Of a stretch of 64,000 nt of DNA, positions 22,400 through 33,214 are shown piece after piece. The DNA is from Lepisosteus oculatus. Taxonomy: Eukaryota; Chordata; Actinopteri; Semionotiformes; Lepisosteidae. Position 1 is the first letter of the stretch, and every line of letters begins with the position of its first letter. A model generated the notes under the pieces. The model worked only from the letters and a program-made list of their open reading frames with translations, was not told the origin of the DNA and made no database searches. Position numbers and translations under genes: made by a program. The DNA is taken from NCBI RefSeq assembly GCF_040954835.1, contig NC_090716.1, positions 3,087,605 to 3,151,604 of the forward strand. Reading direction: 5' to 3'.

Positions 22400-25300
22400 C
22401 AAGCTTTTGGGATAATTTATTTAATGTCATATCCATATCCATTCAAATAAACACTATTTGTATTCTCTATATAGTTTACATCTGCAGCTATGTTATACAA
22501 AAATTACAATGAGAGGAAAAACAAATAAAATGACACAATGTCTTTAAATAACACAGATTTCTAAACTAATAGCAAATCATTGATTATCACATTACGTTTC
22601 AAAGAGTTTGGTCAATTTCCGTGAAAAAAGCACAATGCCGTCAAAAAAGAGTATAAATCACTTCTTGTTTAAATCATGTATGAAACAGTTTTTATCCAAA
22701 AGAATGAGAAAATATCAAAACGTGAGCCTGTGCTACAAAAATATTCTGCAACTATCCTCTACCTCTTCAGACGCGAGTAAAATACACAGGGGACAGAGGA
22801 AACCATTTGCTCTATGGTGCTCTGTTTTGCATTTTTTTACACCACCTCGCACAAAACAATCAGCACAGCAGACTTTATGTGGCCCTGAAGGACACTTAAT
22901 CAATGGCAGAGAGGCATTTTGTAAACCTCAGAGAAGCTGGTACCTCTCCAGTCCGACATCACACTGATGGACTGAGCGCTCGCCTTACGGACCGCGTGAA
23001 AAACTCCCTACAGGCATGCCAAGTTTACAGAATTCTCCTGAGAAAGGATCACCCCTCCTAACATAACACCAATCTGAAATGCACCGACAGGCTTTTTACA
23101 TTAGCACCCTGAAAGAGGTTCTCTCATCAGAGAAGATGAAAGTACCGTGCATGGTGACAGAATGTTCTGTGAATTAGGCCCCCCGGTGGAGCAGGGCACC
23201 TCACAAACAGGTGTTCCCAGCAGAGTGCTGCGCTTGTGTGCAGGAAAAACGGCGCACACAGCTGATCCTGGTACTTAACACCATTTCCTACAACTGGACA
23301 GCCACCCACACGTGAAGCAGAAAGCTCTCGCCCTCCTTATGCTGCTGTTTTTTTAAGCCCTCACAGCAGGACGACTGACGACCGACGTACACAGGGATGT
23401 AACAGGGGCACATCAGCTCCCCAGACATTCGAAAGAAAATGGCTTTGTACCTACAGTGCTCCAGCACTTACAACTCACAACAGAGTTGACCTGAACGTCA
23501 GATTTCACCTGCTTGGTGGGCACATTTCAGCAAGCTAGAATCTCACACCAAGCCTGGCGTCCTCTCAGAACACATCACAAATGCGATTCTGTGAGTAGTC
23601 TGAGGTTCAGCAATGCTCCGTGTTCAGTAAGCACACTGTATCCAAGCTAAATGATCCCATCTACCAAATTCTCCCTCCAGCCCCATTCCCCGCCCAAAGA
23701 ACCAATTTTAAATTCAAACTTTTTCCAAAAGGCATCCAGGCTTTGCATAAGAGAGTTCTGTCAGGTTACAAGTTTTGCGAACGCGTGTGAAAACACCCCG
23801 AAGTCTCGCCGCAGCGCTGGTGGCCCAGAAAAGCTTCCTCCAAAAGCAAACATTCAGGCTTTCCAAAGCTGCAGCGTATAAATATATAAAAAAAGTCCTT
23901 CCTTATATAACTGTCAATGAACAAACCATTATAAAAGTAACGAGAGCAAAAAGATTAAGAGCATCCCCGTAGATCTTGAACGGAAATGGAGGTTTTTACA
24001 AGTCCAATTACCGAGTTAAAATTCTTCAAAATTAAATCACTTCATTAGTGCCGGCAGGAAACCCGCAGAGAACAAAGGCAGAGAGATGTTTCTTACATAG
24101 AGCCAGACTTCAGCCAGGGGATGTACTAATAATGTTGAGAATGTAGGTGTTCAGTTTCCTCGGGCCACAATTTTCCTTCTGCGGCTTAAGACAGAGAGAA
24201 AACAAGCAAAACTAGAGGAGCTGTCACAGGGCGCTGTCTAGTTTAAGAGAAAGTCTGAAAACTCTTCACCTCATAGGAAACAATCAGTAAGATGAGGCAC
24301 TGGTTCTACTCAGAGGTGAACATTCACAAACATGGGTCTGAACAGGATTTCTTTTACTGTACAACTAAAGTGGGGACAGTGCAAGACAACCGTGAATCTC
24401 ATTACTACTCAGAGATATAAAAGTGTTTGAAAAAACATAAAAAAACATAGCAAGTTTGCAACAGTTAAGTCATTCTAAGATGACGTAACCTTCCCTAGCC
24501 CCACATTTGTTTTTACAAGAAGTTCACACACAGGGCCAGAACACCTCTGTGATTTTCACCACACCTATGCAGAAAACAACAGGAATTTATTCCTTGTGTA
24601 TAAAAGAGAGAGCAACATTGTGCAATCACAAAAGTACAAAATTGGGGGGGGTTATTAGGCCATTATCACTAGGGAAGATATTGTGACAAAAAATCTGTTC
24701 TCTGCGTCATCATGGATTTAAAACTGTACAGGTATGTTGTGCAATTACTTCATGCAGGTGAATGACCTATAGTCAAATGTAATGAAATTAAAGACACTCC
24801 GCTCTGAAAAATGTGTTTGTCTTTATCAGTAGTATTGAGATTTTACTGCTCCTATTCTGAAGGGGTTTCACCATAGCAGCCATGCAGACACGACAGCTTT
24901 GTTTCCTAGCCAGCTACCCACAATGCATTTCACTCCGTTTCTGTCACTTCCTGCTTGCCCTGTTGCGCTCCCTGATTACTGTGTATCACACTGTGTGAGC
25001 AGACTGGAACTGAACTACCAATATCGAAAAGCTTTGCTCTTCCTCTCCTCATTTTGGTACAAGGACCAGGATAAGACGAATGCCTGTCTCACACAATTGA
25101 TAATGAGGCACAGGGCCGCCACATTACGACACAATTCTGCACTGCTGCTGAGAGTTAGGACTGACACACTTTTGTTAAAACCTCTCACATTGCTGAATTG
25201 ATTGAATTACTGAAGTACCACCATCTTTTTTTACTTCAGTTTCAAGAGCTCTGAACTTTAAAAACAATGTGTCTGCAGTGTTTTTGCGGTCATTATTTGA

Positions 25301-26756
25301 TCAACAAATATAGCAAATGCCTCATTCAGTGTACTATTCCTCTGCACAAGTGAGAAGATTTTACATAACTTTAAAGTACAACAACGTGTAAACAGTGCAT
25401 ATTTTTTCCTCCAAATAATGTCTTGGGAAAAAAAGGGTGTGGATCTATAAATACCACTGATGATAACAATAATAATGAGTAGAAGCTAAGTGTTTAAAAA
25501 GGAGTAACATTCAGTGAAGATGTAGTGATCATCGTTTTGTCTCCCATGCAGCTCATAATTTCATTATTTCAGTTTCACATTCTTAGTCTGAAAAAAAGAC
25601 CAGATACCTTCTACTTTTTAAGCCAAAGATAAAGTAGCTAGGCCTCCTCCTTTTTCTTATCTAAGCGCACAGTTTCTAGTAACAAGATACTGACCTGTTG
25701 CTTGTAATAACTATCAAGGGTCTGAATCACTATTGGATCAAATCAAATTACGAGATGCATCCTTGCAAGCGCTTTGACCGATTGTGTCGTTGTGTTTTTC
25801 AGGGGGTGAAAAACATATTGTAGCGCTTTCGGGTTCACATGGGTACACACCCTCGCCGCTGCCGCCTCGGCTCGGCTCGGCCCCCCACCGCTGGGGATTC
25901 GAACCCGGGCCTCCGGCGTCACTCAACAGGGACCCAGCCAGCTGAGCTAAAGGGAGATCTGCCCGGCGGCTGAGGTCCCTGCTATTCACAGGGAAGGGCG
26001 GTGACGTCACCGCGCTGGCAAGCCGGCTCACACAACCTGTAAATGTTGGCCGTGTGCGTTACAATAGCCTAAAATGTTAAGCGCTCAAATGTAATAGTTA
26101 ACTGGCTTCAATGTTCAATTTCACTTATCGTTTAATTTCAACAAGTATCTAAAACATGGCTGTTGTAAAGGGGTAAGCCTAGTCCATTACCAGTTCTTAA
26201 CTTTTCAATTGTTTTTTTTTACATTCTAAATTCATTAGGCTGACATTTTTTTTTAATCGGAAATGTTATTTACATCTGTGTGTACTCGTGTAGCCGGCCA
26301 GTTTGACGACAACAGAGCTCAGCTCAGAGCTTGAGCGTTCCAGTTATGAGTCCAGAACTCTAACACACTCCTCCACCCTTTCCCTGAAGAAATCTTACAT
26401 TGTTTTTTGTTTTAAGAAAACTGCCACTGTGGCCAACATTCATATCAAAAGCCCTCCCGTGACCCCCAAGTAGTGAAAGTCCTAAAATTCCTATCTTACA
26501 TCCCTAACGTGCACGTGACAGAATAAACCGAGTTCACATCATCTGAAACGCTCCTTTAAAGGACGTGAGATTTTTGCACAAGCTCAGTGAGCAGGCCAAG
26601 GGCTGGTACATGGGGACGATCAGGGAAGAAGAGCCGGAGTGGTGAGGGAGTGGACGAGGGACACACGGGGAGGGATCGAGAGACAGGGCAGGGGAATTAG
26701 AGAGAGGAGACAGGCGGAGGGGACAGGAAAGAGACGATTCCGGGGGCTCAGCCCCG
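22400..26756 (-). other. lin7c: probable LIN7C 3' UTR / downstream region (limits uncertain)
   Basis: No gene is seen here. Sense-strand AATAAA signals appear as TTTATT at 24586-24591, followed by a GT-rich stretch, and near 22417-22422. These would give 3' UTRs of about 2.2 kb or 4.3 kb. Human LIN7C has a long 3' UTR, so this fits, but the real end is not determined. A tRNA-like repeat sits at about 25865-25960, inside the possible UTR. The rest is ordinary AT-leaning sequence. Confidence 0.35.
25865..25960 (-). mobile_element. tRNA-like sequence (SINE head or tRNA pseudogene)
   Basis: On the minus strand TTTAGCTCAGCTGGCTGGG resembles a tRNA D-arm (A box), and CCCGGGTTCGAATCCCC resembles a T-arm (B box). 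Spacing is roughly tRNA-like. The acceptor and T stems do not pair well, so it is probably the head of a repeat rather than a tRNA gene. Confidence 0.45.
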
Positions 26757-26924
26757 CTACTGGGAGAAGCTGTTCTGCTGCCGGCGCTTCGCCGATCTCA
26801 TCTTCTCGAAGCGGGACTCCATCTCTTCCAGCACCTTGGGAGTGTAGCGCACCACCAGCTTGACCGCGCCCTGTGCCGCCTTCAGCAGCTCCACCGCCTT
26901 CTCGTGGTGCTCCCCCTCCACGCT
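26757..26924 (-). CDS. lin7c: LIN7C coding exon 5 and stop
   Basis: The 168 bases after CCCCTCAG encode [10 protein letters not shown] to the end of the PDZ domain and the basic C-terminal helix ([16 protein letters not shown]), finishing NSFSQ and a TAG stop. The seven-residue tail NSFSQ-type ending is longer than the human QQT end. Confidence 0.95.
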   Translation of the reverse strand, partial: SVEGEHHEKAVELLKAAQGAVKLVVRYTPKVLEEMESRFEKMRSAKRRQQNSFSQ

Positions 26925-29900
26925 CTGAGGGGAAACGGGCGGGGGGGCCGTCAGAAGCAGGAAGTTCCCTCCTTCAGGTCCCGTTACAAACCCCACCCCC
27001 TCTCGGCGGACTTCGGTCTCGTCCATACGGTCCGCGAAATACACCGGCGCTGGGGTACAGCCCTCGCAAAGCCCGGATCAGAGCACGTTCCGCTCGTTCG
27101 GAATATCAGCCCTGCCGCCCCGCTCCGTGCAAGGCTACCTGGACCCATCCCCGAGCTCCAACTCTCGTTAAACGTTGAGGTGCTCCCTGCTCGGTTTGAC
27201 AACTCAAGCAGAAATGACACAGCTCCTTTATAACGGGGGGAGGTCAGCCAATTCCAATGGTGTCACTTGCATACAGAACAAGAAGAGCATCTTTCTGGAT
27301 TTTTTTTATCAGGGTCCCCGGTATACACTGGGGTTAGGTACCAGAAAAGAGCTACTTATAGCTCGTAACAAAACAACTTAAATGAGGGAATTGATCCCCG
27401 TAAGAATAATGTAACATAGGCATGGGCTTCACACGTGGGACTCAGTTTAGGAATTTTCTTCCATAGAAACAATGGAATGTGGCCGGAAAAGTAGCACCAC
27501 ACTCCTGCTGGTTTTCATTATATGACATGAAATCATTATCACGTCTTTGTGAACATGACATCACGGATGCATCAGTAGCTCTGTGCGCCTGAGGCGGGGG
27601 GGCAGACAGTGGCCTCCTGCTTTTGACATCTGCACCTACACAGCTGTGAAGACCCACCCCACTGCAACGAGACACAGACAAAAAAAAAACTCACCACCCC
27701 GTTGACGGACAACAGCTGGTCCCCCCTCTTCAGCCCCCCTTGCCGGTCTGCAATTCCGCCCGGGATGATCCGGGAGATGTAGATGGGGGAGTTCTGCTCC
27801 TTGCCCCCCATGATGTTGAAGCCCAGCCCCTCCTCCGTCTTCGGCAGCTCCACCACCCGGGGGTGGGAATGGCCTTCGCTGGCGGCGAAAGCAGCTACCG
27901 TCGCCTGGGGACAACACGGACCGATAAGCCCCAGGGATGCCATCAGATCACACTTCAGCACGGCATCTCAGGCTACCACTCCCCAGCAACATCCCCCAGG
28001 TTCACTCAAGGATCCTGCCACAGGGAAGATGTTAGCAGGTTCCCAGCGAGTCTTACCTAAACCCATATTCTCCCCAACAGCGCTCTGAGACAGTAGACCA
28101 ATGTAGAGCTGGGAGCGCTCATGTGATCCTAATGGGATGTTCCCTGGGAAGGCTGCCAGGTTGCACCTGTAATTGTTTGAAGTGGAGAAAAGCACCCGGG
28201 ATGATCTGGGAGATATAGATGGGAAAGTTCTGCTCCTCGCCCCCCATGATGTTGAAGCCCAGCCCCTCCTCCGTCTTCGGCACTGACCGGGGATCCTGGC
28301 TCTCAGTGTTTACAAGTGTAATGGGAATCCATTTTGCCAGTTAGCGACCATGGAGTGAGAAAGCGTTCTACTCTCAAGGAAACTCAGATTGGCAGGTACC
28401 GCGAGAAAACAATCTTATCCATGAACAGATCTGCCCTGTTTGTGCAACTCTGTTTATCTATACTGCAAACGTCTGAGTCTTGACTGAATAAGCTTTTGTT
28501 CTGCTTCTTCAGCACAAAGCTCCACGTGTCCGAATAGTCAAGTCTACCAATGCAGGTTTAAGTAAAAAAAAAATGCAAGGTTAGCTTCCTTACAGTTGCG
28601 AAAAGTTTCGGTTTCTTTTTTGCGTCGACGGAAATGGTGTTAAAAAACGACCCAAAGCTTTACAAATTCTTAAACAGCGGGTAGGCTGTTCACTTATTCC
28701 AATTTTGGGCCTCAGCTGAAGGCAGTCCCCAGCTGCAAGAATAGCATGGAGGAAGCTATGTGGAGCATGGAGCTGTACAGGAAAAGCCTTCAGATGGGGA
28801 AACACATTATCCTCCTGACAAGTGGTTTCTGCTCCTGGAGTTTTGCTGCTCCTGAGGCTGGTGCAGGTCGACTCACCTTGGCTGTTGCGTTGGCTCGGAC
28901 CTCGGGGCTGCTGTTGATGTCCACCGTTTCGTACACGTGTTCGTACACCTGCAGGACAAAAAGAAAGGGTGCTTTTCCTCCGACAGATCGGCCTACTTTC
29001 ATAGAAATTGACCAAACAAAAGCAGAGAAAACTCCACCCAGCATAATAAACAGCTCTGAGCTCATAACTGGAAGGTTGGGGGTTCGAATCCCAGATGCCA
29101 TTGGAATTTACAAGGAGGGCTCCAGTAAAATGCCAGCTTTATAAATGGAGACAAATGTGAGGTGATTTGGATAAACGCATCAGTCAAATAACTTTATACA
29201 CAATGGCCAAAACTGTGAGGACTGTGAAGATATTTGCTGTGGTTATAAACATAGTTCAGAAAGGAGGAAAAGCAGCACCGTCTCGCAACCAAGGAGACAC
29301 CACTTGCAACAGCAGAAAAAAAAAAAACACTGTACGTGAACCTGCATCACTCTCCTGAGCTAGACAGCTTCGGCCTGCAAAAGCTCTTGAAAGGCCATTA
29401 AAGATATAACCCCTGTAGACTTAGCCCACATGTTTTTGAAAGGGGAAGAAAAGGCCAAACCTTTTGTCTGTCAACTCTAAGAGCTTTTGAGGACAATGCT
29501 GCTCAAGAGCCTGGGAACAGGCAGAATACAGGGCCCATTCACAACACTGAAGACAAGCCAGGGTTCCTCAAAATGGTCTCTAAAAAATAAAATACACTAC
29601 ACTGAATACAAATACAGTAGGGTCTTGACACCTGTGAATTTAATGTTTGCAAAATTTGCTTGTTTTTCGGTCTGGTTGACAGAATCTTGGATGGATGAAG
29701 CGCACAGTGAGATTGAACTGAGCTAAAGGCTGAGAAGCACAACTTTCAGCTTGACGGACTAGGATCGCGAGATGAATCTGGTTAGCAACTGAGCCTCCTC
29801 CTGCCCCCTGCCCAAGTATGCACTAACCAGCCACTACCTCAGCGTGGGCTTGTTTATATATTGCAACGGACGCTCCAGGTTCTGTGTCAGCAGACTGGGG

Positions 29901-31893
29901 AGTGACAAGCCGGGAGACGACTTCGCTGACTGAGTTTTATTGCCCATTTCATTCCAGTGAGGCTGAGAAAGAAAGTGCAGGCATCCACTGGATGCAGAGG
30001 AGCAATTCATGTTGTTCATTTTAGCTGACTACTATATTCATCATCACATAAGGGAGGGTTCCTTATGTCTTTTAACCATACTTACTATAAACCGATACAG
30101 TGCAGCACATCATGCAAATTTGACCAATGTTGAGACCCTACTGTAACTGGAACCTGACAGGTTTGTGGCCTCTTTACTTAATTTTTCCAAACAACATAAT
30201 CTTTTGCCAAACGCTGCACTGCCACTCTGAGACCGAATAATAAAACACACCGTTTTTTTTATCAAAGCCAACAAGGCAGTTGCTTGGGACGGAGATATCC
30301 CTCCCTACAACCGAAACCTGGGTGCCAGCATGGGCCCATCCTCAGTTTGACACAGCGGCTAAGGGGCTCCAGACCCTCGATCTCCTTACCTCTCTCACAG
30401 CGTTGCAGAACTCGCTCTGCAGCACCCTCTGCAGGGCCTGCAGCTTCTGGGGCGGCACCTCTCCGGTCCGCTGCAGTTTATCCAGGAGCTCGATGGCCCG
30501 GGAGATGTCTGAGGAGCCGAAGGCCGAAGGGAGAAACAGGTCAGGACAACGGCATCACACGAGCACGTGCCTCTGTCTGCGCAGAACGTCCCTGTGGAGC
30601 AACAGGAACTTGCACGGGACCAGCCTCTGCATGCAGGCAGTAGATGTGTTGACGCTTTTTTTTTTTCCCAGGCTAAATGTTTTTACTGTACACTGTAGTA
30701 CTTCTGTGCCGTGGCGACTGGGTTAGTTTTTACGCCTCAGTTGGGGGGGAGGTTGGCATAATTTGAGAAAAATGGTTTCCGCATAAACTAACAGACATGT
30801 AGTGTCGTCCCCCACGACGCAAATTATTTTTTAGAGATATAAACCAGACGTTATTTTATTTTAATTCTAAAAAAATACTGAAATATTGGGTGTTGGCACG
30901 CCTAGCAGGGTACTGCGCACACTGGAGAGGCTACTGAGCCAAAACAACACAGTAGTTTAGGCTGCGTGAAACACACTTGAAAAGGAAGCAGCCTTTCAGA
31001 AAGAAGTTAGTTTTAAAGGAAGGTGAGACTGATGTTGGCTCACGGGGGACCACTGCATGAGAACTGCATGCCAGTTTCAGTCTCACAAAGGTCAATCTCA
31101 GCAGGTACCTGTGACACCGCCACTTTCCTATGTCACACATGAGTCGAAACCACCAATCACACGGGCTCAGTGCGGCCCTTCCAGATCGGACAGTCCAACC
31201 CCAGTCCACCCACGGGTCACAGACCCCGTCTCTCGTGGGGGTGTTCCCAAACACTCTCTTCACTAGTCCCAGTTCCACACCGGGTGTGCGCAGATATGCA
31301 AAATTTATATTTCAGTATTTTCTTTAGAATTACATTAAAACGACATCTGTTTTATATATATAAATAATATCCATCATGTGGCACCTCTGCATTGTCTGTT
31401 TGTTACGCTCAGCAGGTGTGAGCCTGGCCAGTACCTGGATGAATGACCTCCTGGAAAAGCTGAGGTTGCTGCTGGAAGAGGTGTTAGTGGGGCCAGTAGG
31501 GGGCGCTCACCCTGCGGTCTGTGTGGGTCCTAATGCCCCAGTATAGTGACGGGGACATTGTAGTGTAGAAAGCCGCCATCTGTCGGATGAGATGTAAAAC
31601 CGAGGTCCTGACTCTCTGTGGTCATTAAAAATCCCAGGGTGTTTTTTGAAAAGAGTAGGGGTGTCACCCCAGCCAAATTTCCCCCTGACCTTTACCAGTC
31701 ATGGCCTCCTAATAACCCCCATCTCTGAACTGGCTTCAACACTCTGCTCTCCTCCCCACTGAGAGCTGGTGTGTGTGAGGGGACTGGAGCATCATCCAGG
31801 TGGGGCTGCACACTGGTGGGGTGGAGGGGATCCTCATTACCTGTAAAGAGCTTTAAGTGGAGTGTCCAGAAAAGCGCTATATAAGTATAAGGA

Positions 31894-31931
<38 letters not shown>

Positions 31932-33007
31932 ACAGTTCCGAATTTCTCAAATTTTGCCACCCTCCCCCTAACTCTTCTGTACTAAGTAAGCCAGTCGATC
32001 AGCAGCTGCAGAACTACAATATACAGTAAAGACAGTTAGCCACGAGCAAGAAACTCCCCCAGATGATGCTCGTTAGTCCGAGGGCAGAAGAGAAAAACAG
32101 GGGCAACGCGAAATGACGTCAATAATGTATACAGCGCATTCGCACGGCCCCTGAAGCTCAGCGCCAGCAGCGAACACAACAACACGACATCACACGGCGA
32201 GATAATCCCCCTCCGACCAGGCGCAACGACAAAGAGTCGAGCAGTGGGGGACTACACGGGGAAACAGAAGTGACACTTTCACTTACTACAACCGTCCAAA
32301 GCTAAAATAAAACATTGTTTCGAGCGTGCTCTAGGTTTGCCTATACAGGAGGCTGCAACACCACCTCTCTCTCTCACACACACACAGCTCTGCGGTTTTG
32401 GTGTTCCAGGCAGTCAGTGCGCTACAGTGTTTCGTTTGTATTACAAACAACAACAACAACAACAACACAAAGGAACAGGCGCGTACAGTCTGGCACACCG
32501 GACGTCAAATTCGATTGTATTTGCACACAACGCAACGGAACTTGTTCAAAGGAGGGGAGAAGCAACGCTCTGAACCAGAAAACAGATCCATCCAGATGGC
32601 ATGTCACCGAAAGGTGTTTACATGCGTTTATTTTGGGATCTCAGCCCCCTGTGAGAGATCCGAGCCTCCCTGCGTGGTGTCTGTGGTTCATGCGAACGCA
32701 CCGTACTGCCATGAAGCCGCTGTTAACCCCAGACACACTTTTTAAATCTAAAGCACACGCTCGCATTATTATCACGGGTGCAACTGGCCAGCAGACGTTT
32801 CTATCTCGAACGACAGCCAAAAGCCCCCTGCTTGATCTAACCAAATGCAGCAACAATGTTACAGCGGGAAACAAGTGTATCCGCAGAATGTTAATAAAAA
32901 ATAAACAACACAGTTGCCCGGGCTATACATCCCTTTTTTTGTTTTCGCTGTTTGTAATGTTTTTTTTTACCTCTCTCCAGCCTGACAGGTTCCCCAATCG
33001 CAGCCAT
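26757..33007 (-). CDS. lin7c: LIN7C / Veli-3 scaffold protein (five coding exons, gene span)
   Basis: Encodes the small adaptor LIN-7C (Veli3/MALS3). It joins CASK-Mint and MPP complexes through an N-terminal L27 domain and binds C-terminal tails of receptors and transporters through a PDZ domain, at synapses and basolateral junctions. Coding exons are 32971-33007, 30390-30508, 28877-28948, 27695-27904 and 26757-26924, all with GT-AG boundaries and compatible phases. They total 606 bases, giving 201 residues (human 197). Residues about 10-65 are the L27 region ([16 protein letters not shown] and onward). The PDZ domain is at about 93-175, with carboxylate loop EEGLGF ending at residue 105. 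It is nearly identical to human LIN7C. Differences include a longer C-terminal tail (QQNSFSQ instead of QQT) and QGAVKL for QGKVKL. It lies between LGR4 and BDNF as in human. LIN7A or LIN7B are less likely because the N-terminus [13 protein letters not shown] is LIN7C-like. Confidence 0.97.
27695..27904 (-). CDS. lin7c: LIN7C coding exon 4 (PDZ domain core)
   Basis: The 210 bases after CCCCAG and before GTGAGT encode 70 codons from [10 protein letters not shown] to [10 protein letters not shown]. The exon contains the PDZ ligand-binding loop GLGF and the strand [10 protein letters not shown]. Part of this exon is copied in the neighbouring intron at 28195-28282. Confidence 0.96.
28195..28282 (-). 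pseudogene. 88-bp partial copy of LIN7C exon 4 within intron 3
   Basis: The 88 bases match 27759-27846 of exon 4 in the same orientation with five substitutions and no gaps. The copy keeps the PDZ codons from Pro-Lys-Thr-Glu-Glu-Gly-Leu-Gly-Phe to Ile-Ile-Pro-Gly. Relative to the exon it has Lys-to-Glu, Ser-to-Phe and Arg-to-Gln changes. The match stops abruptly at both ends, inside the exon, so true splice sites were not copied. The sense sequence just before it reads GGTCAG and just after it GGTGCTTT, so cryptic acceptor and donor dinucleotides exist by chance. The likeliest origin is a short local duplication. Use as an exon is unproven. Confidence 0.9.
28877..28948 (-). CDS. lin7c: LIN7C coding exon 3
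   Basis: The 72 bases after CTGCAG and before GTGAGT encode [10 protein letters not shown] through VRANATAK (24 codons, phase 0 on both sides). This covers the end of L27 and the linker. It has one Ser-to-Asn change compared with human (INSSPEV). Confidence 0.95.
29040..29210 (+). mobile_element. tRNA-derived SINE relic with UnaL2-like tail, in LIN7C intron 2
   Basis: Has a B-box-like GGGTTCGAATCCCAG near 29083-29097 and ends with GATTTGGATAAACGCATCAG, which resembles the common fish SINE/L2 tail (CTTTGGATAAAAGCGTC). It is not a working tRNA gene: no cloverleaf can be drawn. Confidence 0.55.
30390..30508 (-). CDS. lin7c: LIN7C coding exon 2 (L27 domain)
   Basis: The 119 bases follow a CTCCTCAG acceptor and precede a GTAAGG donor. 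They encode the end of the Asp codon and 39 residues from [10 protein letters not shown] to FCNAVRE. This is the main helical part of the L27 heterodimerisation domain. Phase matches exons 1 and 3. Confidence 0.95.
31405..31931 (+). mobile_element. 5S-rRNA-derived SINE (SINE3/Deu-like) with L2-type tail, in LIN7C intron 1
   Basis: The first 70 bases align with the internal promoter half of 5S rRNA: AGCAGGTGTGAGCCTGG then CAGTACCTGGATGAATGACC, next to the 5S C-box pattern TTGGATGGGAGACC. A long body follows. It ends in the fish LINE-tail signature AAAAGCGCTATATAAGTATAA and an (ATT)n tract at 31893-31931. This is the structure of 5S-derived SINEs moved by L2-clade LINEs. The copy looks full length. 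Confidence 0.85.
31493..31507 (+). promoter_or_regulatory. strong CTCF-like motif inside the 5S-SINE
   Basis: CCAGTAGGGGGCGCT fits the vertebrate CTCF core (CCASYAGRKGGCRS) at every position. It is part of the SINE body in LIN7C intron 1, about 1.5 kb inside the gene. Confidence 0.55.
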
Positions 33008-33200
33008 TTTGTGCCTGAAGTCCGTCAAGCCAGTAGTACTCCAGCGAGTGCCCAATCCCGGCACAGCCTTGGTTTATGTGACACAGCCTCATTCAAACGG
33101 CAACATGACTTCCTGGTATTGGCACGGCACTCCCCGGAAGGTTTAGTTTCAGACGCCTTACAGGCTGGAAGGGGCTGACAAAGAACTAGCAGAGAGCAAA
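32000..33200 (-). promoter_or_regulatory. lin7c: LIN7C promoter and first-exon CpG-rich region
   Basis: GC content and CpG frequency rise around the LIN7C start codon, especially at 32100-32260. No TATA box is evident. A CAA repeat occurs at about 32447-32468. The transcription start lies somewhere above 33007 but cannot be fixed. Housekeeping-type CpG promoters are usual for this family. Confidence 0.4.
32971..33007 (-). CDS. lin7c: LIN7C coding exon 1
   Basis: The 37 coding bases begin with ATGGCTGCG in a good initiation context (A at -3, G at +4) and encode [12 protein letters not shown] plus the first base of an Asp codon. The exon ends GAGAGAG before a GTAAAA donor. The split Asp codon completes with AC at the start of exon 2. 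Confidence 0.94.
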
Positions 33201-33214
33201 CTTCTCAGACATCG

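Noticed and set aside
25865..25960. functional tRNA gene
   Set aside because: A and B boxes are present but acceptor and T stems do not pair properly.
31405..31480. 5S rRNA gene
   Set aside because: Only the internal promoter half resembles 5S rRNA, it is diverged, and it is fused to a SINE body and L2-like tail.
32315..33178. 287-codon open frame on the plus strand across the LIN7C first exon
   Set aside because: It is antisense to LIN7C exon 1, has low-complexity patches from CAA and TTT repeats, and shows no domain or signal.
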